A DNA stretch of 64,000 nucleotides. It comes from Marinobacterium sp. GTDB taxonomy: Bacteria > Pseudomonadota > Gammaproteobacteria > Pseudomonadales > Balneatricaceae. Numbering within the stretch: position 1 is the first letter of the stretch; each line of letters opens with the position of its first letter. Where the stretch lies: the NCBI GenBank assembly GCA_025800125.1, contig JAOXSF010000181.1, forward strand, positions 1 to 64,000, in the 5' to 3' direction. Below, piece by piece: positions 1 to 8,796 of this stretch. A model generated the notes under the pieces. The model saw nothing but the letters and a program-made list of their open reading frames with translations, was not told the origin of the DNA and searched no databases. A program made the position numbers and the translations under genes.

Positions 1-17
1 ACTGAGCTATTCCCGCA

Positions 18-93
18 TGGCGTCCCATAGGGGGTTCGAACCCCTGTTACCGCCGTGAAAGGGCGGTGTCCTAGGCCACTAGACGAATGGGAC
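18..93 (-). tRNA. tRNA-Glu (anticodon TTC)
   Basis: The reverse strand folds as a 76-nt cloverleaf. The acceptor stem is GTCCCAT paired with ATGGGAC, followed by discriminator G and an encoded CCA. The anticodon stem CCGCC/GGCGG closes the loop CTTTCAC, giving anticodon TTC for glutamate. The T arm carries the GTTCGAA motif. Length and sequence closely follow the standard bacterial tRNA-Glu. Confidence 0.97.
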
Positions 94-123
94 GCTGTGG
101 CTGCTGCCTCAGCAACGGGGCAT

Positions 124-152
124 ATATTAGGCCCACACCCCGCAACCGTCAA
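124..152 (-). promoter_or_regulatory. Sigma-70 promoter of tRNA-Glu
   Basis: On the reverse strand TTGACG (147-152) and TAATAT (124-129) are separated by exactly 17 bp. The bases after the -10 are G+C rich, which is typical of stable-RNA promoters under stringent control. The predicted start is near 117, leaving a leader of about 24 nt before the tRNA. The identification rests on consensus match and position only. Confidence 0.65.
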
Positions 153-190
153 CAACTTTTTACAGTTTCTTTAACAAAGTTTTAATTTGT

Positions 191-226
191 TTTCTGCAAT
201 CAGATCAACTGGTTAGATTGCAGAAA
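191..226 (-). terminator. Hairpin downstream of the AI-2E permease gene
   Basis: TTTCTGCAATC at 191-201 pairs perfectly with GATTGCAGAAA at 216-226 around a 14-nt loop. It lies just after the stop codon of the permease gene on the reverse strand. No clear uridine run follows, so termination is a guess from position. Confidence 0.3.
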
Positions 227-241
227 CAGTCTGGTTAATAA

Positions 242-1330
242 TCAGCCTGCAGTCTCAACGATCGTCTGTTCCCCTGCCTTCAAGCGTGCACTTGGCCAGG
301 CATTCAGAATCGCTTTAAGCAATGTCGCCAACGGGATAGCAAAGAATACGCCCCAGAAGCCCCAGAGCCCACCAAACACCAGTACAGCAATAATAATCGC
401 CACAGGGTGCAGGTTAACCGCTTCAGAAAACAGCAGTGGTACCAGCACATTGCCATCCAGCGCCTGAATAATGCCATAGGCAATCATCAGATACATGAAT
501 TCACCCGTCCAGCCCCACTGGATAAAGGCAATCAACGCTACAGGCAACGTTACCAGCGCCGCACCAATATAAGGTACCAGCACTGACAACCCCACCATAA
601 TACCCAGCAACGCCGCATAATTGAGCCCAAAGAAAGCAAAGCACAGATAACTGACCACACCGACGATCACGATTTCAATAACCTTGCCACGAATATAATT
701 GGCAATCTGATCATCCATTTCTACCCAGACTTTGGTCATCATTTCGCGCCGTTCTGGCAGAAATTTGGTCCACCACTGTGTCAGACTGCGGCCATCCTTC
801 AGGAAGAAAAACACCAGAATAGGCACCAGTACCAGATAAATCATCAACGCCACCAGCCCGGTAATGGAGTTAAGCGAGAAGGTCAGTACCCACTGCCCCG
901 CCCGTGATACTTCACTGGTTGCCATGGAGATAATCTCGGTGATCTGCTCTTCTGTAATCAAACCCGGATGCTGCTCTGGCAATAACAACAGCGTTGATTG
1001 CAACGTTGCCGCCATGCCCGGCAGCTCATTAAACAAGTTAATCAACTGCTTCCAGACCTGAGGCATAACAATCAGCAGGAAAGCGGCGACAACACTGACA
1101 AAGGACAGAAACACCACAGTAACGGCAAAGGTATGCGGCAACTTTCGCTGCTCCAGCCAGTTCACTGCTCCCTGCATCAGAAAGGCCAGAATAATACCTG
1201 CAAATACCGGCGTCAGCGTCTGCCCCATAGTCAGAATAACCGCCAACGCACCTGCCAGTAACAGGAACAGCACCAGCGCTTCTTCGTCCGAGAAGTAACG
1301 GTCAATCCATTTACGGAATATTTCTCTCAT
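242..1330 (-). CDS. AI-2E family transporter (PerM/YhhT-like permease)
   Basis: A 362-residue integral membrane protein of the AI-2E transporter (PF01594) family. About eight hydrophobic segments are visible: two near residues 18-60, one near 68-90, a long pair around 145-180, and a cluster through 215-340. The region with GLSVLVPYIGAALVTLP matches the conserved C-terminal part of the family. Family members have been proposed to export autoinducer-2 or act in sodium/proton exchange; the substrate here cannot be told from sequence. The TusA-like gene lies 19 bp upstream on the same strand, so the two are probably co-transcribed. The start follows from the in-frame ATG before MREIFRKWIDRYF. Confidence 0.88.
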   Translation of the reverse strand: MREIFRKWIDRYFSDEEALVLFLLLAGALAVILTMGQTLTPVFAGIILAFLMQGAVNWLEQRKLPHTFAVTVVFLSFVSVVAAFLLIVMPQVWKQLINLFNELPGMAATLQSTLLLLPEQHPGLITEEQITEIISMATSEVSRAGQWVLTFSLNSITGLVALMIYLVLVPILVFFFLKDGRSLTQWWTKFLPERREMMTKVWVEMDDQIANYIRGKVIEIVIVGVVSYLCFAFFGLNYAALLGIMVGLSVLVPYIGAALVTLPVALIAFIQWGWTGEFMYLMIAYGIIQALDGNVLVPLLFSEAVNLHPVAIIIAVLVFGGLWGFWGVFFAIPLATLLKAILNAWPSARLKAGEQTIVETAG

Positions 1331-1349
1331 TCAGCTTGCTCCTGCACTT

Positions 1350-1586
1350 TCAGCCGCGCTGAATTATATAAATGTAACGCCCATCCTCTTCCGCACTCTC
1401 AAGCAGAGTATGTGCGACCTGGTCGGTATAGGCGCGAAAATCACGCACAGACCCGGCATCCGTAGCGATTACCTGCAGCAACTGACCTGATTCCAGCCGG
1501 TTCAATGCCTGTTTAGCTTTAAGCAGCGGTAACGGGCAACTCAGCCCGCTGGTATCTAATACTTGATCTATCGGATGACTCTTCAT
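1350..1586 (-). CDS. TusA/SirA-like sulfur carrier protein
   Basis: A 78-residue TusA-family protein. It has the family signature CPLPLLKAK with the sulfur-carrying cysteine at residue 17, then the compact beta-alpha-beta fold ending in YIYIIQRG. Family members relay persulfide sulfur, for example to tRNA thiolation. A second, more canonical TusA is encoded at 6651-6887, so this copy is probably a paralogue with another partner. It is divergent from the BepA-like protease gene (224 bp gap) and upstream of the AI-2E permease gene. The arrangement TusA-like, permease and M48 protease side by side is familiar from related gammaproteobacteria. Confidence 0.88.
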   Translation of the reverse strand: MKSHPIDQVLDTSGLSCPLPLLKAKQALNRLESGQLLQVIATDAGSVRDFRAYTDQVAHTLLESAEEDGRYIYIIQRG

Positions 1587-1855
1587 ACTGTGACCTGAAG
1601 GGGCTTGGTTCTACGCAAGTATTGCGCACTACTGACAACCCGGTATGGAAACCGTCGCCGAAACGCGGTGAATAATAACTGAAGCTGCAAATATTGCATG
1701 ATCGCGCACGCTGCATAGAAATGAGCGCAGCACTCCCAGATCAATTCAGCCGATTTTCGAACTAAACAAAGCACTATATATGAATTCCAGGGGTACAGAT
1801 ACCATGCAAAATGGATCATCCCTTTTCAACAATCTGGCAATCAGTGAAAATATTT

Positions 1856-3319
1856 ATGGCTACCCTGGCACGTCTGCTTCGGACTTTTATTCTGACCTCC
1901 AGCTTGCTGCTCCTGACTGCAATAACCAGCCAGGCACAGACAGCGCTACCGGAAATCAGCCATGACAGTTACGGTGGTATTACACTGAACAAAGAGTACC
2001 AGCTGGGTCGCAACTGGGTGCGCAGCCTACGTCGTCAGGCTAACCTGATGAAAGACCCGGCTGGACGCTGGTATCTGGAACAACTGGTCTGGCAACTGGC
2101 CGCCAACAGCCAGCTAGCTGACCACAGGCTGGAAATTGTCACGCTTGATAATAAAACGTTCAACGCCTTTGCTGTACCTGGTGGCATTATCGGCCTGCAT
2201 GGCGGGTTAATGCTATACGCCCACAGCGAGGGTGAACTGGCATCAGTGATTGCCCATGAACTGGCACACCTCAGCCAGCGTCATTTTGCCTCACAACTTG
2301 AACAGCAACGCCGCAGTAAGCCATTAATACTGGCAGGCATGCTGGCGGGCATCCTGCTTTCAACCGTTGACTCAGAAGCGACCACTGCCGCCATATCAAC
2401 AACTCTGGCTGCAAGCAGTAGCGCACAGCTGAGCTTCAGTCGCCGTAATGAGCGGGAAGCTGACAGAATTGGCATGCAGACACTGGCTGCCAGCGGCTAC
2501 AACCCCCATGCAATGCCAATGATGTTTGGCCGCCTGCTGACCCACTATCGTTTTGCCAGCAAGCCTCCCGAATTTCTATCCACTCACCCGCTATCAGAAA
2601 ACCGTGTTGCTGATTCACAGGGGCGCGCAGCGCAGCTGAGCGGTAATGACATCACCCCTTACAAAGACCCTCTGCCCTTCCATCTGATTCGCGCACGCCT
2701 GCAAATACAGTACGACAGCAACCCTGCACGACGCGTCGCCACCTTGAAAGATCGCCTTCAACGTAGCAAGGGTATTACGCGGGCACGACTACGTTATGCT
2801 TTGTATATCGCCCAGGTTCAGGCTGGACAATTCAAGCAGGCGGATCAAAGCTGGCAACAGCTGCCCTCCCCCCTGCAGCAACATTGGCTGGTACAACTGA
2901 GCCGTGCAGAACAGCAACTGCTTCAGCAACGCCCGAACGATGCAGTCAGACAACTACAAAACCCTTTGAGCCTTTACCCGGATAACTGGCCACTCCAGCT
3001 ACGACTGGCTGAAGCCTACCACCAGGCGGGCAACATCAAAGCAGCATTAAAACTGTATCGCCAGCTTGCCCAACAACGTCCAACTGATGTTGACATTCAC
3101 TATCAACTGGCTGAACTTTATGGCCTGGCTGGAAATGTTGCTGGCGTTCACCGTGCCCGCACCGAATATTTCCTGCTGGTTGGCGATGTCAGCAAAGCCC
3201 TGCGGCAACTGAAATTTGCCCAGCGGGAAAAAGGACTGACACCATCAGATATAAAGCAGTTTGAACAACTGGAACAGGAAGCCAAACAGATCAGAAAACA
3301 GATGAAAGAGGGGCTCTGA
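1856..3319 (+). CDS. bepA: M48-family periplasmic metalloprotease/chaperone (BepA-like)
   Basis: A 487-residue secreted zinc metalloprotease with TPR repeats, the same length as E. coli BepA, which maintains outer-membrane protein assembly and LptD quality. The signal peptide runs to about residue 28 (LTAITSQAQ). The zinc motif HELAH is at about residues 134-138, and the third ligand lies in NEREADRIGM near residue 199. The C-terminal half (about 280-480) is helical with TPR-like pairs such as NWPLQLRLAEAYHQAG. An upstream in-frame ATG at 1811 would add 15 residues before the signal peptide; the 1856 start gives a normal signal sequence and is preferred. The gene symbol is by homology only. 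Confidence 0.88.
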   Translation: MATLARLLRTFILTSSLLLLTAITSQAQTALPEISHDSYGGITLNKEYQLGRNWVRSLRRQANLMKDPAGRWYLEQLVWQLAANSQLADHRLEIVTLDNKTFNAFAVPGGIIGLHGGLMLYAHSEGELASVIAHELAHLSQRHFASQLEQQRRSKPLILAGMLAGILLSTVDSEATTAAISTTLAASSSAQLSFSRRNEREADRIGMQTLAASGYNPHAMPMMFGRLLTHYRFASKPPEFLSTHPLSENRVADSQGRAAQLSGNDITPYKDPLPFHLIRARLQIQYDSNPARRVATLKDRLQRSKGITRARLRYALYIAQVQAGQFKQADQSWQQLPSPLQQHWLVQLSRAEQQLLQQRPNDAVRQLQNPLSLYPDNWPLQLRLAEAYHQAGNIKAALKLYRQLAQQRPTDVDIHYQLAELYGLAGNVAGVHRARTEYFLLVGDVSKALRQLKFAQREKGLTPSDIKQFEQLEQEAKQIRKQMKEGL

Positions 3320-3401
3320 TGACACCTTTGACAACATTGCAGCAGCCTGCAACGGGCAGTATGCTGCTCGTCTTTTCATTCCCTCATGTGAAGCTAATGC
3401 C

Positions 3402-4841
3402 GTGTCACATCAACCAGATAGAACAACCCCTGCCTCCTCTCCCGCAGGTAATCGCCTGACAGAAGCCCGCTACCTGTTACAGCTTGGCGGGCCCATTATG
3501 ATCGCCCAGCTGGCACAGACAGCCATGGGTTTTGTCGATACCCTGATGGCAGGACGCGCCAGCGCACAGGAACTGGCTGCCGTCGCACTCGGCACCAGCA
3601 TCTGGATTCCGCTTTATCTGGCATGCCAAGGGGTACTGATGGCCACAACGCCACTGGTGGCGAATCAAGTGGGTGCTAATCGACCCGAACAGACAGCTCG
3701 CACTTTACACAAAGGCTTTGCCGTTGCTTTTATTCTGTCTCTACTGAGCTTACTGGTGCTGGCCAATACCAACCTGATTCTGAACCTCATGGACGTAGAA
3801 TCAGTACTGGCAGCTAAAACTGCTGCCTACACACAGGCAATCAGCTGGGGCTTTCCGGCATTTATGTTTTACCAGGTAGTGCGCAGCTACAGCGAAGGCT
3901 TTGGTCGCACTTCCCCGGTGATGAAAATCGCGGTACTGGGATTACTGTGCAATATCCCGTTAAACTATATTTTTATTTACGGCAAGCTCGGCCTGCCTGC
4001 TCTGGGAGCAGAGGGCTGCGGCTGGGCCAGCGCGCTAGTGATGTGGATTATGCTGCTGACCGGGCTGGCTTATCTACAATACAGCAACAGTTTCCGCGAA
4101 CTTGGCCTGCTACGACGCTTTTATCGCCCACAAGCACAGCCAACACTGGCTTTTCTGAAACTGGGCATTCCCATCGGTATCTCATTGCTGATTGAAGCCA
4201 GTATGTTTTCCATTATCGCCCTGCTGCTGGCAGACCGGGGGGAACAGGTGATTGCAGCCCACCAGATTACGCTCAGTTTTACAGGACTAAGCTTTATGGT
4301 GCCGCTAAGCATCGCGATGGCGATCACGATCCGGGTTGGCCAGTTACAAGGGGCCGGAGATGGTCATAGCGCACACTTTGCCGCCTTCACCGGGCTCGGT
4401 ATTACACTGATCTGCGCCCTGCTTTCATCATTATTTATGCTAAGTGCGCCAGAGTTCATAACAGGCTGGTATACCACCGACCCGGTGCTGATCCAGGCAG
4501 CAGCACAGCTCGTAATGATTGCAGCGCTGTTTCAGTTTTCTGATGCGATTCAGGTTGCCAGCGCAGGCGCGCTGCGTGGCTATAAGGACACATTTGTACC
4601 ACTGATTATGGTGTTCTGCGCTTACTGGCTGGTTGGATTGCCTGCTGGCATTCTGCTGGGGCGCACCGATCTCCTGGTACCCGCCATGAATGCTGAGGGT
4701 TTCTGGGTCGCCCTGGTGATTGGCCTCACCATCGGTGCTGCGCTGCTATTGTATCGACTACGAATGATTGCCAGCCGCCACCTGAACGAGAACGGCACAT
4801 GCAAAGACAATTCGCCTCAAAACCCGCTTTCGCAAGGCTAG
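3402..4841 (+). CDS. MATE family multidrug efflux transporter (NorM-like)
   Basis: A 479-residue protein with twelve predicted membrane segments and the duplicated MATE architecture. Typical features are GGPIMIAQLAQTAMGFVDT at the start of segment 1, TTPLVANQVGA, and the mirrored second half beginning around residue 250 with LGIPIGISLLIEASMFS. Family members export cationic drugs using sodium or proton gradients. The start is a GTG (GTGTCACATC). The 3' end overlaps the following lipoprotein gene by 43 bp, suggesting co-transcription and translational coupling. Confidence 0.92.
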   Translation: MSHQPDRTTPASSPAGNRLTEARYLLQLGGPIMIAQLAQTAMGFVDTLMAGRASAQELAAVALGTSIWIPLYLACQGVLMATTPLVANQVGANRPEQTARTLHKGFAVAFILSLLSLLVLANTNLILNLMDVESVLAAKTAAYTQAISWGFPAFMFYQVVRSYSEGFGRTSPVMKIAVLGLLCNIPLNYIFIYGKLGLPALGAEGCGWASALVMWIMLLTGLAYLQYSNSFRELGLLRRFYRPQAQPTLAFLKLGIPIGISLLIEASMFSIIALLLADRGEQVIAAHQITLSFTGLSFMVPLSIAMAITIRVGQLQGAGDGHSAHFAAFTGLGITLICALLSSLFMLSAPEFITGWYTTDPVLIQAAAQLVMIAALFQFSDAIQVASAGALRGYKDTFVPLIMVFCAYWLVGLPAGILLGRTDLLVPAMNAEGFWVALVIGLTIGAALLLYRLRMIASRHLNENGTCKDNSPQNPLSQG

Positions 4842-5917
4842 CGTTTCTGCCACGTTTACGCATAGCTAACACTCTGGTAATGTGCTTGCTCAGCCTGCTG
4901 TTAGCAGGCTGCAGCCCTCCAGCAGGCCAGGCCTTACTGGAGGATTATCTGTATCGACTGGGCAACGCCAGCCAAACCGATATAGACCAGGATCTCAACA
5001 CCCTGCCACCCGTGATGGCTTACCCCCCTCGACGCCAACGCCTTGCACCCGTTACCGAACTGCGAGAAGGCCTGCTGGACACTCTCAATCTGGGTGCCTG
5101 TAATCTGCTACCACTGGTTGCTGAGCGTAACAGTTCGCTGGGGCGAGTAATGCCTGTATCCCAGACACTGATGTATGAATTGCGTTTCTATAGCCGCCTG
5201 CACGATTGTCGCCTGCGCCCAGAAATCATTAGCAACAATGAACTACATGAACAACTGGAGGAGATATTCAGGGTAAAACAACGAAACCTTTCCGCTGTAG
5301 TCTGGAATGCCATTTATAACAGCAAGGAGATGGAAGCCGCATTTGCCCTGGGTGCGACACCGCTATCACCAGATGAGCAAAGCACTCTGACCCCAGTACT
5401 GCAAAGCCTGCAAAGACTGGCCCAACTGAATACACTCAGCCGCCAGGCACCCCCCTGGCAACCACCGGCTTACCTTGCCTCACTGGAAAGTGACTATGAA
5501 GTATTACACCGCAACCACTTTGGCGCACAGTGGTTGAGCAGCATCAGGCTACTCACAGAAACACTGCAACGTGCTGCACAGGCACTGGAAACACGCTTAA
5601 ACGGCCGAGCCTTATGCCCCCAAGGACGCCCAACACCTCAAGCAAAGATTCTTCATAATGTTTTTCAGAAATACTACGCAGGCCAGGTACAGCCTTATAT
5701 GGCAACCATTCATCGCAGCGGGGCACAGTGGCTACAACAACATGAACAGCTATTAGCTGCTCTGATTGAACGACAGCGACTGGCCAGCTATGAAGCAGCA
5801 GTGCTATCCAGAGAGGGCGCGCTGTGGCAAAGCTATATCCGCGCCCGTGACCGTCACACACAGGCGTGGCAAACCCAGCTGCGTCAGTGTGGGCTTATGC
5901 CGGGCTCACGGCTTTAG
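4799..5917 (+). CDS. DUF3080 family lipoprotein
   Basis: A 372-residue predicted lipoprotein. After a basic N-region, a hydrophobic stretch ends in the lipobox LLLAGC with the lipidated cysteine at residue 38; the next residues SPP do not suggest inner-membrane retention. The body is helical, rich in Gln, Leu and Arg, with paired cysteines (LHDCRLR, LRQCGLM). It matches the DUF3080 family, found mainly in Oceanospirillales and Pseudomonas relatives; function is unknown. It starts inside the MATE gene, so the two are likely one transcript, and is followed by a terminator hairpin. Confidence 0.75.
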   Translation: MQRQFASKPAFARLAFLPRLRIANTLVMCLLSLLLAGCSPPAGQALLEDYLYRLGNASQTDIDQDLNTLPPVMAYPPRRQRLAPVTELREGLLDTLNLGACNLLPLVAERNSSLGRVMPVSQTLMYELRFYSRLHDCRLRPEIISNNELHEQLEEIFRVKQRNLSAVVWNAIYNSKEMEAAFALGATPLSPDEQSTLTPVLQSLQRLAQLNTLSRQAPPWQPPAYLASLESDYEVLHRNHFGAQWLSSIRLLTETLQRAAQALETRLNGRALCPQGRPTPQAKILHNVFQKYYAGQVQPYMATIHRSGAQWLQQHEQLLAALIERQRLASYEAAVLSREGALWQSYIRARDRHTQAWQTQLRQCGLMPGSRL

Positions 5918-5937
5918 CGAACAAAGCAAAGCAGCAA

Positions 5938-5959
5938 AAAGCCCCAATTATGGGGCTTT
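5938..5959. terminator. Bidirectional terminator between DUF3080 lipoprotein and proQ
   Basis: AAAGCCCC at 5938-5945 pairs with GGGGCTTT at 5952-5959 around a six-base loop. On the reverse strand the stem is followed by a T run (positions 5936-5940 are A on the plus strand), which suits termination of the convergent proQ transcript. It can also serve the forward lipoprotein gene. Confidence 0.7.
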
Positions 5960-6017
5960 GAAAATAACAACATAACACTTTATGCAGCTAGAAACGGCTT
6001 TTAAAACCAGAATCACC

Positions 6018-6629
6018 TTAGCGGCGATTCATGCTTACCAATGCTTCCAGCTTGTTACTCATGCGCGCCTGCTTTTCCTGCTCAGCTTTCTGCTTTTCAC
6101 GCTCAGCCTGCTGCTGGCGGCGCTTTTTGTTGATGTCACGCAGCGTATTTTTGGCATGCAGTGCTTCATCTGCTGTTACCTTACCCGCTGGCTGGCCGTT
6201 AATATCAATACGATCAACACCTTCACGAATCGTACGAATGTAACCCAGTGAACGCACATAGCTGGCCAGAGCACGCTTGATCTTATTTTTGGCAACTTTT
6301 TCGTCAGCCACCAGATCTTCCTGAATACCGATTTTCAATGGACGAATATTGTCACGGTTAAAGACTTCAGGGTAAGCGTCTATCAGCAGCTGCAACGCTG
6401 CCATATTCGCAGCGCGATTTCTGGATTTCGGCTTTGCAGGCGCAGCGCTTGCTGAAGCAGTCGTTGCTGGGGTAGTCGTTTCAGGAGCGATTGCTTCACT
6501 CACCTTAGTTGCTTCACTCACCTTGGGGGACCTTACTGGCTGGCTTTGTTCTCGCTCTGACAACATCTGATCAAGCTCATCAAGCAATTTCAGCGTGTCA
6601 TCAGTGGCATGTTCGATAGAAGAAGACAT
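6018..6629 (-). CDS. proQ: ProQ/FinO-family RNA chaperone
   Basis: A 203-residue RNA-binding protein. An acidic and Thr/Ala-rich N-terminal region (about 1-70, including the near-repeat SEATKVSEAIAPE) precedes the ProQ/FinO domain at about residues 72-165, recognisable from YPEVFNRDNIRPLKIGI and the segment with LGYIRTIREG. A Lys/Gln/Glu-rich helix follows, ending in SNKLEALVSMNRR. ProQ proteins bind structured 3' ends and small RNAs and stabilise them. The tusA gene lies 21 bp upstream on the same strand, so the pair is an operon. The presence of ProQ is relevant to the small RNA proposed near 21.1 kb. Confidence 0.88.
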   Translation of the reverse strand: MSSSIEHATDDTLKLLDELDQMLSEREQSQPVRSPKVSEATKVSEAIAPETTTPATTASASAAPAKPKSRNRAANMAALQLLIDAYPEVFNRDNIRPLKIGIQEDLVADEKVAKNKIKRALASYVRSLGYIRTIREGVDRIDINGQPAGKVTADEALHAKNTLRDINKKRRQQQAEREKQKAEQEKQARMSNKLEALVSMNRR

Positions 6630-6650
6630 CAGATATCAGCTACCTTTTCA

Positions 6651-6887
6651 TCAGCTACCCTTACGGATAATGTATTCATATTGATCGCCGTTGACACGCT
6701 GCTCCAGAAGTTCGTGCCCAAGGAAGCTGCAGAACTTCGGAATATCACGCTGAGTCGACGGGTCTGTTGCGATAACACGCAGCAGCTCACCAGCCACCAT
6801 ATCGCGAACTCTGTTGTGCAACATCATGACGGGCTCAGGGCAATAAAGCCCGCAAGCGTCCATCTGATGATCAATCTGATAATCCAA
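6651..6887 (-). CDS. tusA: Sulfur carrier protein TusA
   Basis: A 78-residue protein with the TusA signature [13 protein letters not shown], with the active cysteine at residue 16. TusA accepts persulfide from the cysteine desulfurase IscS and passes it to TusBCD for 2-thiouridine synthesis on tRNA wobble bases, among other sinks. The CPEPVMM motif and length match E. coli TusA better than the paralogue at 1350-1586. It is the first gene of a short operon with proQ. Confidence 0.9.
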   Translation of the reverse strand: MDYQIDHQMDACGLYCPEPVMMLHNRVRDMVAGELLRVIATDPSTQRDIPKFCSFLGHELLEQRVNGDQYEYIIRKGS

Positions 6888-6911
6888 GATCAGAGTACCT
6901 TTTAAAATCGG

Positions 6912-6935
6912 AAAACGGGTCTGAAAACGGGCCTG
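6912..6935 (+). repeat. 12-bp direct tandem repeat
   Basis: AAAACGGGTCTG at 6912-6923 is followed directly by AAAACGGGCCTG at 6924-6935. A looser series with TCTGAAACAG-like units of about 20 bp continues to about 7000. The 382-bp gap between tusA and the monooxygenase gene (6888-7269) holds nothing else recognised. Confidence 0.8.
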
Positions 6936-7269
6936 ACAATCAGAATCCCATCCTCTGAAACAGAGGCACCGTTATCTGAAACAGGGTACCTGTATTTGAA
7001 ACCGGCGCTATTGTCGCAAATTCATCTGCCAAGCGAAAGCATTGTACACAAAGCGAGAGAACAGAACGAATGCAGACAGAACAGGGTCGATTTTTATCAA
7101 CATAGAGGCGATGATGCAGAACATACTGGAAGTCACAGGTTTTCTATCTGACATACAGCTCATGCCAAGCATGGCGCCCCGGACAAATGGCAATAGAGAA
7201 TAACAATTAGCAAAAAACAGCCGATATTAAAGCTGACCAATAAAAAGAACTGACCAGGAGGGTACGCAG

Positions 7270-7551
7270 ATGATTCGCGTATTGATAGAACGACAAATCG
7301 CAGATGGACTGGCCGAGCATTACGAACAGGCGGCTCGTCGCACACTACAAACCGCAATGCAGGCTCACGGATTTATCAGTGGTGAAGCTCTGCACGATAT
7401 GCACAATCCCAACCACAGAGTCGTACTGGCAACTTTCCGCACTATTCAGGACTGGCAACGCTGGGCCAGCTCGCCGGAACGCAAGGAAATCATGGAGCAG
7501 TTAAACCCAATGCTGGAAACCGAAGAAAAAATCACCCTGTTCCAGCACTGA
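7270..7551 (+). CDS. Antibiotic biosynthesis monooxygenase (ABM) domain protein
   Basis: A 93-residue single-domain protein of the ABM ferredoxin-like fold (PF03992). It begins MIRVLIERQIADG, contains the central ALHDMHNPNHRVVLATF strand region and ends in EEKITLFQH. Such proteins are dimeric and include heme-degrading or quinol monooxygenases, but many have no known substrate. A strong Shine-Dalgarno (AGGAGG) lies 7 bp before the ATG. It stands alone, followed by a strong hairpin shared with rlmM. Confidence 0.82.
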   Translation: MIRVLIERQIADGLAEHYEQAARRTLQTAMQAHGFISGEALHDMHNPNHRVVLATFRTIQDWQRWASSPERKEIMEQLNPMLETEEKITLFQH

Positions 7552-7594
7552 CTTACAAGTGTACCGCCAACTGGCAAAACAACATCAACAAAAT

Positions 7595-7628
7595 AACGCA
7601 GAGCGTGCTACGAAAGCACCTCTGCGTT
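7595..7628. terminator. Bidirectional terminator between ABM gene and rlmM
   Basis: AACGCAGAG (7595-7603) pairs with CTCTGCGTT (7620-7628), and inside it GTGCT pairs with AGCAC around a five-base loop. The reverse strand continues with a T-rich stretch (TTATTTTGTTG), which suits the end of rlmM; the forward side ends the ABM gene. Confidence 0.7.
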
Positions 7629-7665
7629 CGTGCGTTTGTGCCGACTAACACCAGAGGAAAACAGA

Positions 7666-8742
7666 TCAGAACAACCTCAAATGGCAGGTTATTTCTTCTC
7701 GGTCATGGTAAAGCTGACGCGCTCTTAATTGCCATTGCAGCCCTGCTAAGGCCAACGCATCTTCTATATGCTGCAAACAACGCTCGGTTTCTTTATAGCG
7801 CTGCTTCATCGGCAATTTAAGGTTAAAAATCATCTCCCGACAGTAACCATTAACCGCCCACTCAACAACCATTGCTGCAGTACGAATCGGCTTGTCCACC
7901 ATATCACAAACCATCCAGTCCACCGGTTTCACTGGCGTATAGACATAACCATCTTCACGGCAGTGCTCAACCTGACCCGATTCCATCAGATCCTCATTCA
8001 TGGGACCATTATCAACCGCAGAAACAAACATTCCGCGCTGCACCAGCTGCCAGGTCCAACCACCAGGGGCCGCCCCAAGATCAACAGCCCGACCGCCAGT
8101 CAGCCGGGTATCCCATTCTTCCCGTGGCACAAACCAGTGCCAGGCCTCTTCCAGCTTGAGCGTAGAACGGCTAGGCGCCTGACGGGGAAATTTAAGCCGC
8201 AGGATACCCTGCGGCCAGGGTGCAGAGTTCGCCAGCGGTGCAATACCCAATGCCATTCTTTCACCAGAAAGTACAAACAGCTGTAGACGCCAGTGACTGC
8301 CCCTTTTCTCTTCGGTGGCAGCCGGACGCAACCAGCGGTCTTTCTTTAACCGTTGGGCCAGCGCCGAACCAAACTTACGGCAAAATGTCGCAAGTTCTCG
8401 TCCTTCAGTTGTGTCGGGATACTCCACCCAGACTTCAGCACAGGCAGGTACGCCATCAAGCTGCTCCCTGATCTGACCAACACGATCATCACGTGATAGC
8501 TCCAGCCAATCTGTTGCTAACGTCCACTGGCGAATATAGATAAGCTCATCAAAGGGCAGATTTTCCACTGCCTGTTGCAGTAACGCCCCGTCGCTGCCCT
8601 GAAAACTGACATACCCCTGCCCTTCAGTCAGCTGGCAGTAACCATAGACACCGGCTCGCGCAAGACACGCGGTAATTTCAGCGGCGGTTTCTTTTTCAAA
8701 ACCAGCCCGGCATTGCAAAATCAGCTGACTGAATTTATGCAC
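7666..8742 (-). CDS. rlmM: 23S rRNA (cytidine-2498-2'-O)-methyltransferase RlmM
   Basis: A 358-residue SAM-dependent methyltransferase. The N-terminal ferredoxin-like/THUMP part covers about residues 1-170. The catalytic Rossmann domain includes the SAM-binding AVDLGAAPGGWTWQLV, then SAVDNGPM, the motif PVDWMVCDMVDKP, and the catalytic lysine in FNLKLPMKQRY. This layout and length (E. coli 366 residues) identify RlmM, which methylates C2498 in the peptidyl-transferase centre. Translation starts at a GTG. It is read toward the hairpin at 7595-7628. Confidence 0.93.
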   Translation of the reverse strand: MHKFSQLILQCRAGFEKETAAEITACLARAGVYGYCQLTEGQGYVSFQGSDGALLQQAVENLPFDELIYIRQWTLATDWLELSRDDRVGQIREQLDGVPACAEVWVEYPDTTEGRELATFCRKFGSALAQRLKKDRWLRPAATEEKRGSHWRLQLFVLSGERMALGIAPLANSAPWPQGILRLKFPRQAPSRSTLKLEEAWHWFVPREEWDTRLTGGRAVDLGAAPGGWTWQLVQRGMFVSAVDNGPMNEDLMESGQVEHCREDGYVYTPVKPVDWMVCDMVDKPIRTAAMVVEWAVNGYCREMIFNLKLPMKQRYKETERCLQHIEDALALAGLQWQLRARQLYHDREEITCHLRLF

Positions 8743-8796
8743 TCACTCTTTCCTTCAACACAGATTTTCTCAAATATACGTTTCGAGCACAGGCTT

